Assembly (NCBI GenBank): GCA_024305405.1
Contig: JAKNDB010000087.1
Location: 1,860,001 to 1,924,000, forward strand
DNA from: Dirofilaria immitis
Taxonomy: Eukaryota > Nematoda > Chromadorea > Rhabditida > Onchocercidae
Direction of reading: 5' to 3'
DNA length: 64,000 bases
In this document: positions 41,145-62,600 of the stretch, piece after piece
Layout: each line of letters opens with the position of its first letter
How positions within the stretch are numbered: position 1 is the first letter of the stretch
Translations under genes and position numbers: made by a program
Notes under the pieces: model-generated
What the model saw: only the letters and a program-made list of their open reading frames with translations
What the model was told of the DNA's origin: nothing
The model's database searches: none

Positions 41145-41179
41145 CAGGTTCGCGACGCAGTTACCATAAGATAGATGTT

Positions 41180-44121
41180 ATGATGAATCAACAATATGAA
41201 ATAATTCTTACACCACTTTTTATATATATGCGTGTTCTCGGATTAACTTCTTACACGGATGATCCTGCATGGAAATATCCTCTCATGATTTATAATATCA
41301 TAATCATGATAATCATGGTTACCCTTATTAAAACATTAGTATTATTATTATGGCCAATATTAGAATATCATTTTTGTATTTGCTTCAATTAATTAAAAAT
41401 ATAAATTTCTTAATTATCATAATCACAATCATAATATAAGTTGTGATACATCATGATAAGTGTTTATTTTATTTTAATTATATTTTATTAATTGAAGTTT
41501 ATTTTGATAGCTATATTTTTTTGCAGAATAGTTATTCTGCTTTTCTTATAACTGAAATAAAATTTACTGGACTTGATGTTAATTTTGCTTTTGCGGTCGT
41601 CCATGCATGTTATCTTGCAAGGTAAATTTGATGGATAATTTCCTTCGTAATAAATATAGTTTTGATGATATTGATGACCATTGATCTCGGATTCTATGAT
41701 AACATTCATTATTTCAAAATTATCAAACAATACTATAATTTTTCTCCTTTTTAATCCTGAAAATAATTTTTAGTGGTGGAATTTGTTCATTATTTCTCTT
41801 TGGATGCGAAAAAGTTTTAATCGATTGGTTAAAATTGTCATACAACAGATAGCTACTTATGATTTAAATTTTGAACATGCCTTACAACTTCATCGAATGT
41901 GTAAAATAATGGTTGGCTTAATTATCTTTTGGGCCATAATAGCTGTTATTATTACAGCTGGTAATATTTATTATTTTTAAATAATTTTATTTCATAGAAA
42001 TAAAGTTATTATACATATATAAATAGTAATAAAAATATGTAAGATAAATTTAATTATCGATTAATTATCAGTTAATTCTTTTTTCTTTCATTAATAAATG
42101 AAATATTTTTACAGCAATTCACAAAAAAATAATTAAAGATGAAAATAATAATCTTTGGAATATTATGCTAATGATTATTCATCACTATGTAGCATTTTTG
42201 ACGCAATCAGCGTTAATGAGTTGGTCTGTATTTTTCGCATTCCCGTGTTATATTCTTGCAGTTTGTCTTGATGCATTTATTGATGATATGCATCATGATG
42301 GTATAGTTAAAGGTCATAAGTAAGCAATCTTATCAATTATTTCATTTCAATTTCTCTATTAATAATACTTATCGAATTTTTTTTTAATTTTAATAATTTA
42401 ATAGCGATATCTCATTGTTTAATTTGGAATTTTTGTTGATAAAAATGCTAAAATATAATTAATTGTTTTTAAATGAATTAAAACAATTATTAACAAAGAT
42501 TAATTCAATTTAATTAATCTTTTATCTAATTTATTCTTTATTGAAATATATTGTTGTTATTTTAGATGGACAAATAGTGAAGCAATCAATCATGTAATGA
42601 AATACAAACATCGTTATCGAGTAATTCTAAAATTATTTCCTTCTTTAATTCTTTAACTGATAATGCTTTATCAAATAAACAATTCATGAAATAATATAAT
42701 AAGAGCTATAGTAGTATGCTCAAAAAATTTAAGAAAAGTGCTTGTAAAAACATTTAATATTAATATATTGGTTGCAAATTGATTTTTTCAATCTTTTAAA
42801 TATTTGATGAAATTTATCAAACATTTTTAATAATTAATAAATTACAGTAAATTTGAATCATTTCAGAGCTTAAAAAAACCGCTGATATAATTGAGGAACA
42901 ATTCAAATATGCGATAGCATATGTCGATGCATTATGTTTTACCGAATTATGCTTCATACTTTATACCTATTTGCAAGATAAAAGTGACAGTAAGACATGG
43001 ATCGATACGATATTATGTGTACTGTATGCTACCAGCTCTTTGTTTCATATGACTTTTTCACTGCACCTGCTTATCGTCTCTATGAAAGAGTAATAATTTA
43101 AATATATACCGTATATCAAGATACTATTCGATGAGAGAAATGTTATCCTAACTTGCTTATTCTTATTTTTATTCATTTTCTATGGTATTGTAATGAACAG
43201 AATTTATGAAATACTGTAATGCAAATCATTTTTCATACCATCATATATTTAGAATCATGTGACCGTGGCGACCGCAATTAATATGTTTCAAAATGAACTA
43301 ACTCAAAATCGTGATCAATTTCTTGACGTAATTAATTGCTTTCATTTTTGATTATTTCTCTTTTAACTTCAGTAATTTTTAAAATTTACAGTGAGGTAGG
43401 TTCTGGTTTAGTTACACATAAAAATTGATAGTATCGAGAACAATTCAACTAAGAAATGATTTTAAACAAGAAAATTTTTTTATTTTTTAAAGCTCTTATT
43501 GATTATTTTGATCAAATTTTTTAGCTTAAAATTTTTGATATAATATATCGTGATATTCGATATTCGATTTTGAGTATACATTAATCAAAAAAACTTACTT
43601 CATAAATTACATAAAATTATTACACTTTTTTAGTGCTTGCTTTTATTATTTGCACATAAATTACAAGTAGCTGAAATAAGTTTAACTGCAGGTGGATTTT
43701 TATAGTTACACGACAATTATTCCTTACGGTATTATTTTGTTAAATGTTTTTTTTATCTATTAATCATTTATCACCAAGTTGCTTAGATGATATCCGATGG
43801 GTGTATTAATTATGAAGCATAATCATTTCAAACAATTATCAGTAAAAGCATTATATTTGAATTTCTAAATTCCCAGCATTTGTACCAACTTATCAGTAAT
43901 ATCAGAAGGAGCACTACACTTGCATTTTCGAATTCCTAGCATTCACACCAACTTATCAATATTAATTTTTTTCTAGCAAATTCCTTTTTCGTCATTTGCA
44001 GCTTATTTCATTGGTACTAACATACGTTGCTATTATGCTGCAATTTGGACATATACCCAGCAGTTGTTTAGTTCAAAGTACTACAAGAATGAATACTTCA
44101 ATGATATTTGCAAGTTTGTAA
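41180..44121 (+). CDS. Gustatory-receptor-like seven-helix receptor (insect Gr / nematode GUR family)
   Basis: A probable chemo- or photosensory ion-channel receptor of the insect Gr superfamily (C. elegans relatives are EGL-47, LITE-1 and the GURs). Proposed exons are 41180-41338, 41527-41621, 41774-41960, 42115-42319, 42566-42620, 42867-43090, 43253-43327, 43634-43728 and 44002-44121, about 405 residues with several hydrophobic segments. The first segment reads ILTPLFIYMRVLGL. The C-terminus carries LTAGG then, in the last helix, TYVAIMLQF, the family's TY(x5)QF signature. Three frame breaks need one base each in A5 41809-41813, A7 42872-42878 and T5 43697-43701. The donor after 43090 probably also lost a G (GAG|gtaata). 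A TTTTAG acceptor at 41144 may be the spliced-leader site. The first donor is uncertain (41317 or 41338). Confidence 0.75.
43845..43965 (+). repeat. ~66-bp duplicated block
   Basis: In the last intron of the receptor gene. AGCATTTGTACCAACTTATCA and AGCATTCACACCAACTTATC lie in two similar consecutive blocks, each preceded by a GAAT(T)TC(T/G)AA(A/T)T core. Confidence 0.6.
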
Positions 44122-44142
44122 AATGATCATTATCGTTAATCA

Positions 44143-44160
44143 AATAAATTTATCAATAAA
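44143..44160 (+). terminator. Poly(A) signals of the receptor gene
   Basis: AATAAA at 44143-44148 and again at 44155-44160, within 40 bp of the stop codon. Confidence 0.65.
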
Positions 44161-45701
44161 ATGCGATGAAAGTTTTTAAATGACAACAAACATTTATTTA
44201 TTTAATGAATCAAATAAAAATTGAATATGGCATAACTTATAAGATTGAGAATTAAATTAATTAATTTCGAATTAGCATCAATTATAGCGATATGATTTTT
44301 TCGTTTTTTTTGATTAATTAATTTCAAATTGAAATTTTGCTTTTGTATTCATTTTAGTTTTGGAAATTCTTTTAAATAAAAAAAAATTTCTTATTTTGTT
44401 ATAAAATAAAATAAAATTAACGTAAAAATATTGATTGATTGAAAAATATTGATTGATTGATTTTGGGCCTAATTGAGTTTATTTCGATATTTAATTTAAT
44501 TCAATCCTTTTATCAGTTCTATTCTAATTGATACTAAACCATATAGCAAAAAGTTTCGAGTAATTGTTCATTTTATTGAAATATAAATAATATTATATTA
44601 AAATAATTATGATCTTGAAATGTAATTGAATGTTTTTTATGATAAGCAATCAAAGAATTGATATGATTAAGTAATTTTTCTTTTCTTTTTCCTATGATGC
44701 ATTTATATATCAGTAATTTTTTTTTTAGAAAATTGAATTTTCAAATGAAATAAATATGAAATTATTGATATTCCTTTCTTTTTAAATGCAAAAAACTCCA
44801 AACAGAATAGTGATAAATTGATTTGAAGCACTGTTGATCTGATAAATATTAAAATTTAAATTAAAATAAAATTTGGATCAAAAACTAATCAAAATAATTA
44901 TTTGTTAATTTATACATCGCAAGTATATATTTTTGAATATAATTTGGTCAGTTTATGATAAGAATTTGCTGATATTACAAAATTTCGTTTATCGTCTAAA
45001 GGTTAACAATTATCAGATTGATAAATCAAATCATTGAAACAGATAAAACGATCTCACATATTATTTAGTATAAGGACTATTATGCAATGCGAAATAATTG
45101 AAATTTAAATTAGTTATTTAAAAATGATTCAAAAATATGAAGTCTAAATAAGATGGAAAAAATAGAATAATTTATATCATTTGAATTGAATAACTTAATA
45201 AGAATTTTATTACAATAATCATTTACAATTTAATTATATTTTTGTATAAAATGCATATAAAAGCATCGAATAATTTTAAAAATTAATCTTTAAAATTGCA
45301 CAGACAGTATTAAATTTTTAAAAATCTGACTGTTTTTAAAATGTTAAAATCTTTGAGCATAAAAATTTTGAAAAGTGTAAGAAATTATGTTGTAAACAAA
45401 TGATAACAAGTCATTATCAATATCGAAAAATTTATTTTTGATTTAGAATTGATAATTTATCACAAAATTAGTTGCATAATTCAATTCATTCGTTTCTATT
45501 AACAGGTTTATTTCGTTTTTTTCCTCGTCCAAGAAATCAGGAAAAAGTGAGAATTATCGCCTTTGATCCCTTTTATTGTACTTCTACTTTTGTTATCAAA
45601 GTACATCCAAAAAATAATGTATCATTTTTTTAACGGAGGGAGGGAGGAAGGAGAGAGAGAGAGAGTGTGTTGGAGATGAACATTTGAAATTGATATTCTC
45701 A
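44161..45701. other. Convergent intergenic spacer
   Basis: About 1.5 kb between the plus-strand receptor and the minus-strand peroxidase. AT-rich, with a GA-rich tract (GAGGGAGGAAGGAGAGAGAG) near 45636-45665. No gene seen. Confidence 0.6.
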
Positions 45702-51864
<6,163 letters not shown>

Positions 51865-54800
51865 CTAAATTTATTTGAGATTTTAGTAATTCAAAATCAA
51901 TTATATTATTTGAATAAGAATGTTAGAATCTTTCAGCACTATTTTAAATATCACATACTTAAATTAAATATTATCTAATTTAATTAAATATAAGTAATAA
52001 TAAAATTTATATCATTATAAACAAATAGTTTATTATGCTTGTTAAATTACAACTATATTTTTCATTTTCTTAAAAAATTTCATTGATAAATGAAATTAAT
52101 ATGAAATTTACTTCGAAAATTTTATATGAAATTTGAATGTAATCAAAAAAAAATGATAAGCAAAGAGATTAAAATAATTCAATAACTGTTAAGCTTATCA
52201 ATTTCGCTCTTTCGAAAAATTTTTTTTTGCGCTATGTCAATTATTTATAACTTTGACCTATGCCTTTTTAAATCTCCTCTGCATCCTCTATTATTATAAT
52301 ATTTACAAAATATGGTTTACATTCAAATTTACAATAATTATTTATTTTTCGGGATTTTTTTTGCATTAATTTAACAGCATAGCTTCAATACGAGATGAAA
52401 TGAAGTATATACGTGAATGAATAAGTTCATATTGAAATAATAACGTGTACGTTTCACTCGTAATTACGTATTCATTCATTCTTAGGAAGAAAATTTAATA
52501 ATAACAAAAGCTATTCATTTGTGTATAATAATTATTTTTAAGAATTGAAATTCAATTTTAGATATATAAAAAAAAAAAAATAGGTATGATAGGTTTTTGT
52601 TATTCTTATGAGCTATTTGTTAGGAAACTATTAAATTTCATTTTTCCGCTTATATTTTTTTATATTAAAAATTTAGCAAATTTGAAAATAATTTATTTTT
52701 TTATTTTAAAGAAAGAATTTATTTCTATACAATTCCTTTTTTTTTATGTTAATAAATATTAACAGATAGTAATACTAATCTTTCCATCAACTGGTATGTT
52801 TTTTTTTTTTTTTTTTTTTAAAGATTAAGCAACATGATCATCTTCTATGTTCCTAAATTTAATTTGCCACATATTTATCTTTTGAGTATCAAGAAATTTA
52901 ATTTGAATAACTATAATCGTCTTCTACGTTCGTAAACTTAATCTGCCACACATAATTATCCTTTGGATGTCGAGAAATTTAATTTGAATAACGAAACAAA
53001 CTTTTCCAAATTGAAGAATAGTAATTCCAAACAAATAAATGTGAATTATTTGTTTAGACAGTATTTTGAATTTTATCATTTAAAGATAATTAAATGATTT
53101 ATTCTTATTTCTCTTCAAAATTTAATTTATGAGAAAGGTTGATAAGTTTATTTATTTGTGTCTATAATTTTCTTTAAGATTACATTCCATACTGATCAAT
53201 AAAATGTTGAAATTTAATTGAAATAAAAGAAATCGAGTAAGGAAAACATATAAAATTTATAATTAATTTTCTCTAAATAAAAACATACGGTAAACTTGTC
53301 TTACGATAAATTACGATCCGAATATTTCATTACAGTTTAGATATAATTGAAACGATTTTGTATTAGAAATTCAAAAATGATAAAAAGGATTATAAAATCT
53401 AACTTTTCATCTTAATTTATAAATAAAAATTTAAGAAAAATTATAATTTCTTACTTGGCTTTGATTTAAAATAAATGTTTTAATTGATATTAGCTATGGT
53501 TGATATCCAAATTAAGCCATCGAAAAAGTTATTTAATCTATTATTAGCTGAGCCAATAAAATTAGGCTTTATCAATCTCAACTCATTCATTTTTCTTCCG
53601 AATAAATTTAGTAAGATAGAATCACAAATTTTTTTTTAGAAAACAAACTTTTCGTATCGGTAACAGTTGTGAATAGCACGAATAATAGAAAATTGAATTT
53701 CATAGTCATTGATCTAATCTTGGTGAAGTTGACCAGTTATTATCAGCCAATTGGTAAATTGATCTGATATGCGATTCGTAGTAGTGGTAATAATGCGAGA
53801 CAAAATCGAAACAAACAAATGATCTAAAAGCCTTGAAATTTTTAAAAAAAAACTTAATAATGAAATAGAATGATCAGACATTATGATTATATGTGCAAAC
53901 AAACAAACATAATACAAAATGATCACAATAAAGGAGAAAGGAAAGGGATGAAAGGAAACATTCTATAAATTTCAGGTGAATTAGGTCGACTGAAATAGTA
54001 CAAAAGACAGGAATAATTAACAGATAAATTTAAATCAACAATAGCAAAAAGTAATCCTGAAATTTCTGCAAATACAAACTTCCCTATTTATCTATCCCAT
54101 CAACAACTATTATTACTATTACTAGACTTAATAATGCGATAAATAAGTCTCCTATCACCAAGTTTCCTGAAAAATAATTCAGCATATCAGTTACAACAAA
54201 TGTGCATCAACGATTAACGTCATTAAAAGATATTACAATAAATATGGAAGTTTCTTAAAAAAACAAAAATTAGATTAGTTTCTAAAGATAATAGTGGGAT
54301 ATTATCACAAGTGATGCGTAACCAGTAACGGAAATTATCATTGTCCAGTACTTTCTTTTCGAAAAATATATCATCATCCCATTCAAATTCAACCTTTTGT
54401 TTCGTTGATGTCATTGTATCGGCGAACACATTATCAAATACACAATCACCACTCATCATTCCTTTTACAAATTCGATATTCATCAATAATCCTCTCGATT
54501 TTCAACCATAAAAGATTTAAGTGAAATTTGATATATAAATATATTCAAGTTGTTTTCAATTCATCAAATGTTACAAAAGTTTAAAATTATTATGAAATAA
54601 TGATTGCATCAAATTTTATCGAATTGTCTAACTTTTTCATCTTGCCAAAAACAATAATAATGATAGTTGATAGTATTAGTATTCCATTTCTTAAATGCCA
54701 ATTTTGTACAAAATTTTAGATTTCTATAGATAATAATTAACTTTTAATAGTAAAAATATTTCTAATCCTTTTGTACTTAATAAAATACAATATCAAAAAT

Positions 54801-56162
54801 GAATTAATTTAGTAATTCTACCATTTGCATCTATCAATTTAGTAATTCTTATATTTTTAAAGCAGTAAATAAATTCGACAATTTAATGCATTTCATGGTT
54901 CCTAAAGGTATAATAGAAACTTATCACTTCTTTTTTTAATTTAGATACAGTAATAATCATCTTCTTTCAGACATTAAAATATTATCATTTTGAATACTAT
55001 ATCTAATCATTACTAAGTTTATATATGAAAGAAATGGAATTAAAAAAATTTCGAATGACTTATTCTTATAAGTATATATGAAACTGAACGGATAATTTTC
55101 AATATGCTCATTAAGATATAATTATTTAATTCATCAAATAGAATGAAAGGTTAAAAAAGGTCAAATGTGAAATGAACAAATAGGATAAGGAATGAGCAGT
55201 CAATACTTCATTAAACTGGCATTATTTTTAGTGTTAAAAATTATCATTTCTAAAATATTTTTTTTTCAAAATTCTGCAAACAATTTCCCATTCTATTCTA
55301 TTTTATTTTATTTTTTTTTTGCTTAATTCAGTTATTCTTTGACGCTAATAAGAGAACACAAAAGTTTTCGTAGGAAGAAAGAAGGGAAGAAAAAATGGGA
55401 CTCGTATTCGTAAATGTTCAGGTTTGGAATATTTGAGTTAATTTGATAGTTTTGAAATTTAATCGCTCATGCAATTGATTATAATATGTCATTAATTTAT
55501 AAAAGATGAAAAGCTATATCTCAGAATCTATTTTAATCATTCCAGTAAACTGAGTATTACAAGAGTCGAAGGATTTTTTTCTTAGTTAGTGTTGATCGCT
55601 TATGGCTAGCTGCAAGGAGATTCGTGATAAATTACTTCATTTCATTTAAAATTATTATAAAATACGTTTTTTGTTCGAGATAAAATACTAATCATCGTTG
55701 AATTTTTAATGCACTGTTCCTCTTTTCGAAATGGAAAAATTTGCTATGGTCTATTTTCATATACATGTTTATAATTTTGCGAAATAGCTTTTAAGCATTT
55801 TATGAGTCTACTATTTAACAAAAAAATGTTTTGGAAAGAAGTATAATTTGATCCGAATCAAAGTGTAAAAACAACAAATATCAAATAAATTCTTGAAAGA
55901 TCAGCCAATTTGTTAGTTGTAAGTAATAATGAATTAGTTAGCAAACCATGTTTTCGATTATTAATTAGATGGTTTGATATGAAAATTTTGATTCACTCTA
56001 ATCGTGAAAATATATACGCTTAAATGAAAGCATTCATCGAGAATATATTCAGAAATTTGAAAATTATTCCAGAAAAAATGATATTGATATATCAGATCTA
56101 GTAAAAAGATGAAGAGTGATCCAAAATACAAAAGAATATAAAATTTCAAGTAAACAAGTATT
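51865..56162. other. Spacer upstream of the peroxidase; one orphan ORF
   Basis: About 4.3 kb between the first recognised peroxidase exon and the Aurora kinase stop. An imperfect ~75-bp duplication (TCTTCTAYGTTCSTAAA... GAAATTTAATTTGAATAAC) lies at about 52838-52993. A missing 5' exon of the peroxidase is expected somewhere here. Only the minus-strand frame at 54223-54483 looks coding-like. Confidence 0.5.
54223..54483 (-). CDS. Orphan single-exon ORF, 86 aa, unknown
   Basis: An ATG-started frame (MNIEFVKGMMSG...) with a balanced composition rich in Asp, Glu, Phe and Trp (KVEFEWDDDIFFEKK; NFRYWLRITCD), unlike the AT-driven frames around it. The C-terminal third is hydrophobic. No domain was recognised. 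No strong acceptor or donor was found around it, so it may be a small gene, an exon of an undetected gene, or chance. Confidence 0.22.
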   Translation of the reverse strand: MNIEFVKGMMSGDCVFDNVFADTMTSTKQKVEFEWDDDIFFEKKVLDNDNFRYWLRITCDNIPLLSLETNLIFVFLRNFHIYCNIF

Positions 56163-58198
<2,036 letters not shown>

Positions 58199-58214
58199 TC
58201 TGCATGCGCTGAAA
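58199..58214 (-). promoter_or_regulatory. Probable spliced-leader acceptor of Aurora B
   Basis: In sense orientation TTATTTCAG is followed after 10 nt (CGCATGCAGA) by the ATG of MTSSS. The first ATG in the leader opens only a short frame, and no upstream coding exon is required. This fits trans-splicing. Confidence 0.55.
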
Positions 58215-59674
58215 TAACAAAAAACGAGAAAAACATGAAATATACAGCATATTACATTTCGATGTACAAAAGACAAGTGTACAAGACAAAAGTCAAAAGT
58301 CAAAAATCATAAAATAGTAAAAAGACGTAGAAAATAACGTAAAAAACGGCTGATATGAGGATTATAGCATAAATGAAAAACAAATGATGAATGATAGAAC
58401 TAATTCATTGGCATTTTCAGAGATATACACTTTTATCAAATGATTTAACATGATAATTGTAGCTATATTTGTACGAGAAATATTAAATGAAAAGAGTGTA
58501 TTTAAAAGATATGAATGTCAAAGGTCAAACAATACTTAATAGCACCTAACTCCCGACAACTTATTCGAAGCATACATTCAGTAACCATCTCTCTCAGTTC
58601 AGATCCAAACCAACCTATTCTTAGATCGCTTATTCATCACATAAATGATGGATATATCATCTCCAATTATCGTAGCGAAAAGAAAATTTATTCAAAAATT
58701 TAAATCCGGCAAAACCGCGCAATGCAAATCCAATGTCCCATTTTATTGCCAAATCTGGAGGAACTAACAAATACGAGTCGAATTAGACTGGCTGACAAAA
58801 GAAAGGTGATAATGGTCATTCTGCCCAACATTTCTTCCAAATTTTCTGGGAGGCAAGAATTCAAGGAAAAGGTCAACCAGTATAGAACTCTCTCGATGAC
58901 GTTTTTTGACACTTACTTTGGATTTGTAATTTTTGCTATTAATTCTAAACTATCAGATCCTTGCATATTATTTTGTTTTCTAAAGTTCAAATTTCAATAT
59001 TCTGAATCCAGTTAATTCGATTTATTTACTTCTCCTTAAAAATACAGAATGTACAAATAAACTATGAAAACTTATCGACACTGGTAAAGGAAGAATACTG
59101 TATATAATTAAATAAAATATGGAGCAAGAATATTTCAAAGTACAGATTACCATGATAGCAGAAAGTAAAGATCATTAGATCATGAAGGAAATTTTGAATA
59201 TTTTTAGAGAAGATATATAAACCTGAGGGAATAAAGGAAATATGATGCAAAACAATGATGCATTATTTACACTCCAATAGAAAATTAGCTTTAACGATAA
59301 ATAAAAGATAAAATTGTTCATTATCGCACGAAATTTTTTCTAACCAAGGAACTAGAGAAGTGATGAATAAGAGCAAAATACGAGGTCACATCAAAAGACA
59401 ACATCAAACGAAATTAACTTTCTGCTTATTACGTACTGTTTAGAAAAATCAGTACCAAGAAAAATGAGCAAAAACAAGTCATTTATATACAAAAGAATTC
59501 TTTTTGGAAGATCTAAACAAGAAAGAAAAAACAGACGAACTTTAAAAACAAAATTTATTTAAACTTCGAATGTGGTAGATAAGAATTTTGATGGGATTCT
59601 CAGAAAAATAATCAAATTCCTTTTAGAATATTACTTTGTTGGTGTTTACATCGATATGATAAGGAAACAACAGG
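58209..59674. other. Spacer between Aurora B and XPC with a candidate small first exon
   Basis: On the minus strand, an AACTTTAG acceptor at about 58980 precedes ATG at 58966. A short frame (MQGSDSLELIAKITNP) ends at a good GTAAGT donor (58911-58916). No downstream exon joins it cleanly in phase, so no gene is called. Plus-strand frames at 58515-58703 and 58722-59015 overlap it and share one frame broken by a TAA; they are judged uncertain. AATAAA for XPC lies at 59554-59559 in sense. Confidence 0.35.
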
Positions 59675-62600
59675 TTAATTATAATTTCGAATTAATATTC
59701 GGTAAGTTGTATTGAGTTGGCGGCCAAACAAGTGTTTCTGCACAATTAGACGTGCCACTTGCACTCTTACCAATTTTTTGTTAATTTCTAATTTCTCGTC
59801 AACATGCTGCAAAAACATATAACTGAGTAAAACTGAAAATCTTTTTGCTGCTATCCAAGCAAATAATTTCACAGCAATTTTTTTCTAATAAGAAACAAAA
59901 GTGGCACATTACAAGACTCATTTGGGAAGGAACAGTTATTCATTTGGAATCCAGTTAAGTTACTGCAAAGAAGATTGTCGTTTATAGTAAGATTTAAAAT
60001 GGCATTAAATATTGAAATAAAAAAATGATAAAAATCAGAGCTTAGCTGAATTAAATCTTTAATTGAAGATGAAACAAAACAAAATGATAAAAATTTTCCA
60101 TTATGCCAACTATTTTCATTATACAGATGGAAAAGTAAGCATTATTTAAAAAGAGACATTTCCATGCATTGCATCAAAAACAAGCGGAATAAATCGCACT
60201 GTATATTGCAGCTTAATAAGAATGGACAAGAAATAATTTACCAAAAACGATGATCCTTGGAAGCAAATCTAGCACGAACTTTTTTCAGCGTCATCAGTCC
60301 CTTTACCAAACACCGCCAATTTTTTATGGCTCGTTGTGATCGTTTCTGAAAATCTCATATTCACAAAAATTTTAGTCTTCATTTAGTTCTGATTACTTTT
60401 TAGAATCGAAAGTGATATCTTAGCGATAAATAATTAAAGAACACTATTTAATCAACCAATTTTGCAGCAATTTTCTTTTTTCATATTGTTTCGACCATGC
60501 CTCTCGAAGTTCATCTTCATGCTCTTTTAGAATAACGCACCCATCGAGACTGAAACTTGAAGTTGAAAGACAAAGGAGACCAAAATCAAATCCATTAGCA
60601 TATTTTCATTGAAATTAATACGAATTAAAATGGTTTAATTATGCAGCAAAAATTAAATGTGCTCATTTTTAGATTAAGAATATCGCGAATACATGATAAT
60701 TCCATATTATCTAATCATTATATGATATTTAGATGCTTCTGTTATAAAACTGCAAGAGAAAAATTCTCGACAAATTAATATTTATCGGCATGGAACGAGA
60801 ATAAAATTACAAAACTAAAAATATTTCTTTGGTTTTGGAAAACCAAAAAAACTAATAGCAGCAAAAATATTTTAAAGAAATTGTATTTTTAAGTCAACTA
60901 CTTAAAAATCTTGCAAATATAAACAGCAACTGACATGGGATGAGTACCTCCTCTGCAATGATTCCATCCAACAACCGCTGGAACACAATCAATGCCAAGT
61001 TGACGAGCTATAGCTACCAATCCATTCAACTGCAAATGAACACAACCATCTGGTATCATACTATTTTTGTAAATATATAAATTGCCAAATTCATTTCGAG
61101 GCACACGACCCTGCAAATGATTTTATTGGAAAAAGTTACCGAAATGGAAAAATCAACCAGTTTATTTACGAGCTTTTCATGACAAGTATATCAATTTGCT
61201 GTAAAAGGGCAGAAAAAAGAGAGCATAATTGAAACAATTTAATTGAATATCTACAAGATTCACATTATCATTAAAGTTCATATCATTAACAGGCATCGAA
61301 AATCATCGCTTCGTCTTCCACTTATACCCGTTGATTTCTATTTAAAGGACTAAGAAAATTTTAAATTTTTACATCAACAATTTTCGGAGTGACGTATGGT
61401 ATCGTTTGCCAAAGGCCATATAAATCAACAGTTGTCGGTCCGCCATATTCTGATGAGGTACGATTACAGGATCGTTTTTGTACGATTCTGTATGGCTTTT
61501 CGTTTGGCTGAAGCATGATAAAATTAAGTAACAATAATAATAATTAAATAAAACAGATTTTGTGAAGCATTCTGCACAATTCCTTAGTTACTTTAATCGA
61601 TCGAAGTTGCTTCATCCAATTTATTACGCCATCAAGCCGATGAACCGAACTTCGTAGATAGATATTGAAGTCATTGATTTTTCCTACGGGTTGTTGATTT
61701 TCTGGATATATTGCTTCATATTTGGATAAATCCTTTTCTAACACATATCTGAAGAACGAACCACTCATTTTTTGTAGTGATGCCTCAACTACAGACATAT
61801 GAAAATAAAAGATATTAGTGATATCTTTCATACTTTTATTATTTCAAAATTATACAAAATATCTTATGTATTCAGAGTATATACACTCAAAAAAATATTC
61901 ATGGGAATCATTTCATCATAGTTTTTATCTTACTGTAACTTTTCCTACTATGATTTTTTTTTCGGTGCAACAACAATTTTTATTTACAATTACACACCAA
62001 TATGTTCTTACTCACTGCGAAGTTACTCAGTTACTGAGTAATTTAAGGTTGAAATAATTTAAATAACCTTTTGCTGGTCCTTAATTGCAGAAGAAAATAT
62101 ATACTCACAGCGGGTGATTTTTGTATTCCGATATCGTTGTAGGCTTTGGTTTGGAAAAAGATATTCCTGAGTTGCAATATCTTCGTATTGTTCACGCATT
62201 TCATTTCTGCTCCGGTAAAGCTAAAAATAATATTCAATTGGAAAAAATTAAAGTTAAAAAGTTATAACATAACGTGTAACGTTATACAATTAATGATTTC
62301 AAAAGTGATAACCTTCAATGTATAATTCCACCAGTCTTGATTTACCCATAATCGTCGAACTGCAGGTGTCAGATATTTGGAAGCATAACGTGCTGTTATA
62401 TCACGCATTCCATATTCTGCAAATAAAGTTTGAAATAAAGTCTCAATTTATTTTAATTTTAGTTACTACAGTTTTCTTTCATCAAATTCTACGTAAATTA
62501 TAGAAACTGATTTAAAGTCGTCCAATATCTAAAACACAAGTGGACGAAAAGTTTGATTTTTTATTCGAAAAAAAATCAGTTTAGACGATATAAAAAGAAA

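Noticed and set aside
53714..53926. Minus-strand frame with hydrophobic N-terminus, considered as peroxidase signal peptide
   Set aside because: No donor in a phase that would fit the acceptor at 51864 could be identified.
58700..58912. Minus-strand frame with a hydrophobic segment (MTIITFLLSASLIRLVFV)
   Set aside because: Attractive as the second exon of a small gene, but the CCCAG acceptor does not join the first exon in phase.
58515..59015. Plus-strand frames MSKVKQ... and MQIQCP... (same frame, one TAA between)
   Set aside because: No domain, no splice context, and overlap with a minus-strand ATG exon that has an acceptor and a GTAAGT donor. Possible but unsupported.
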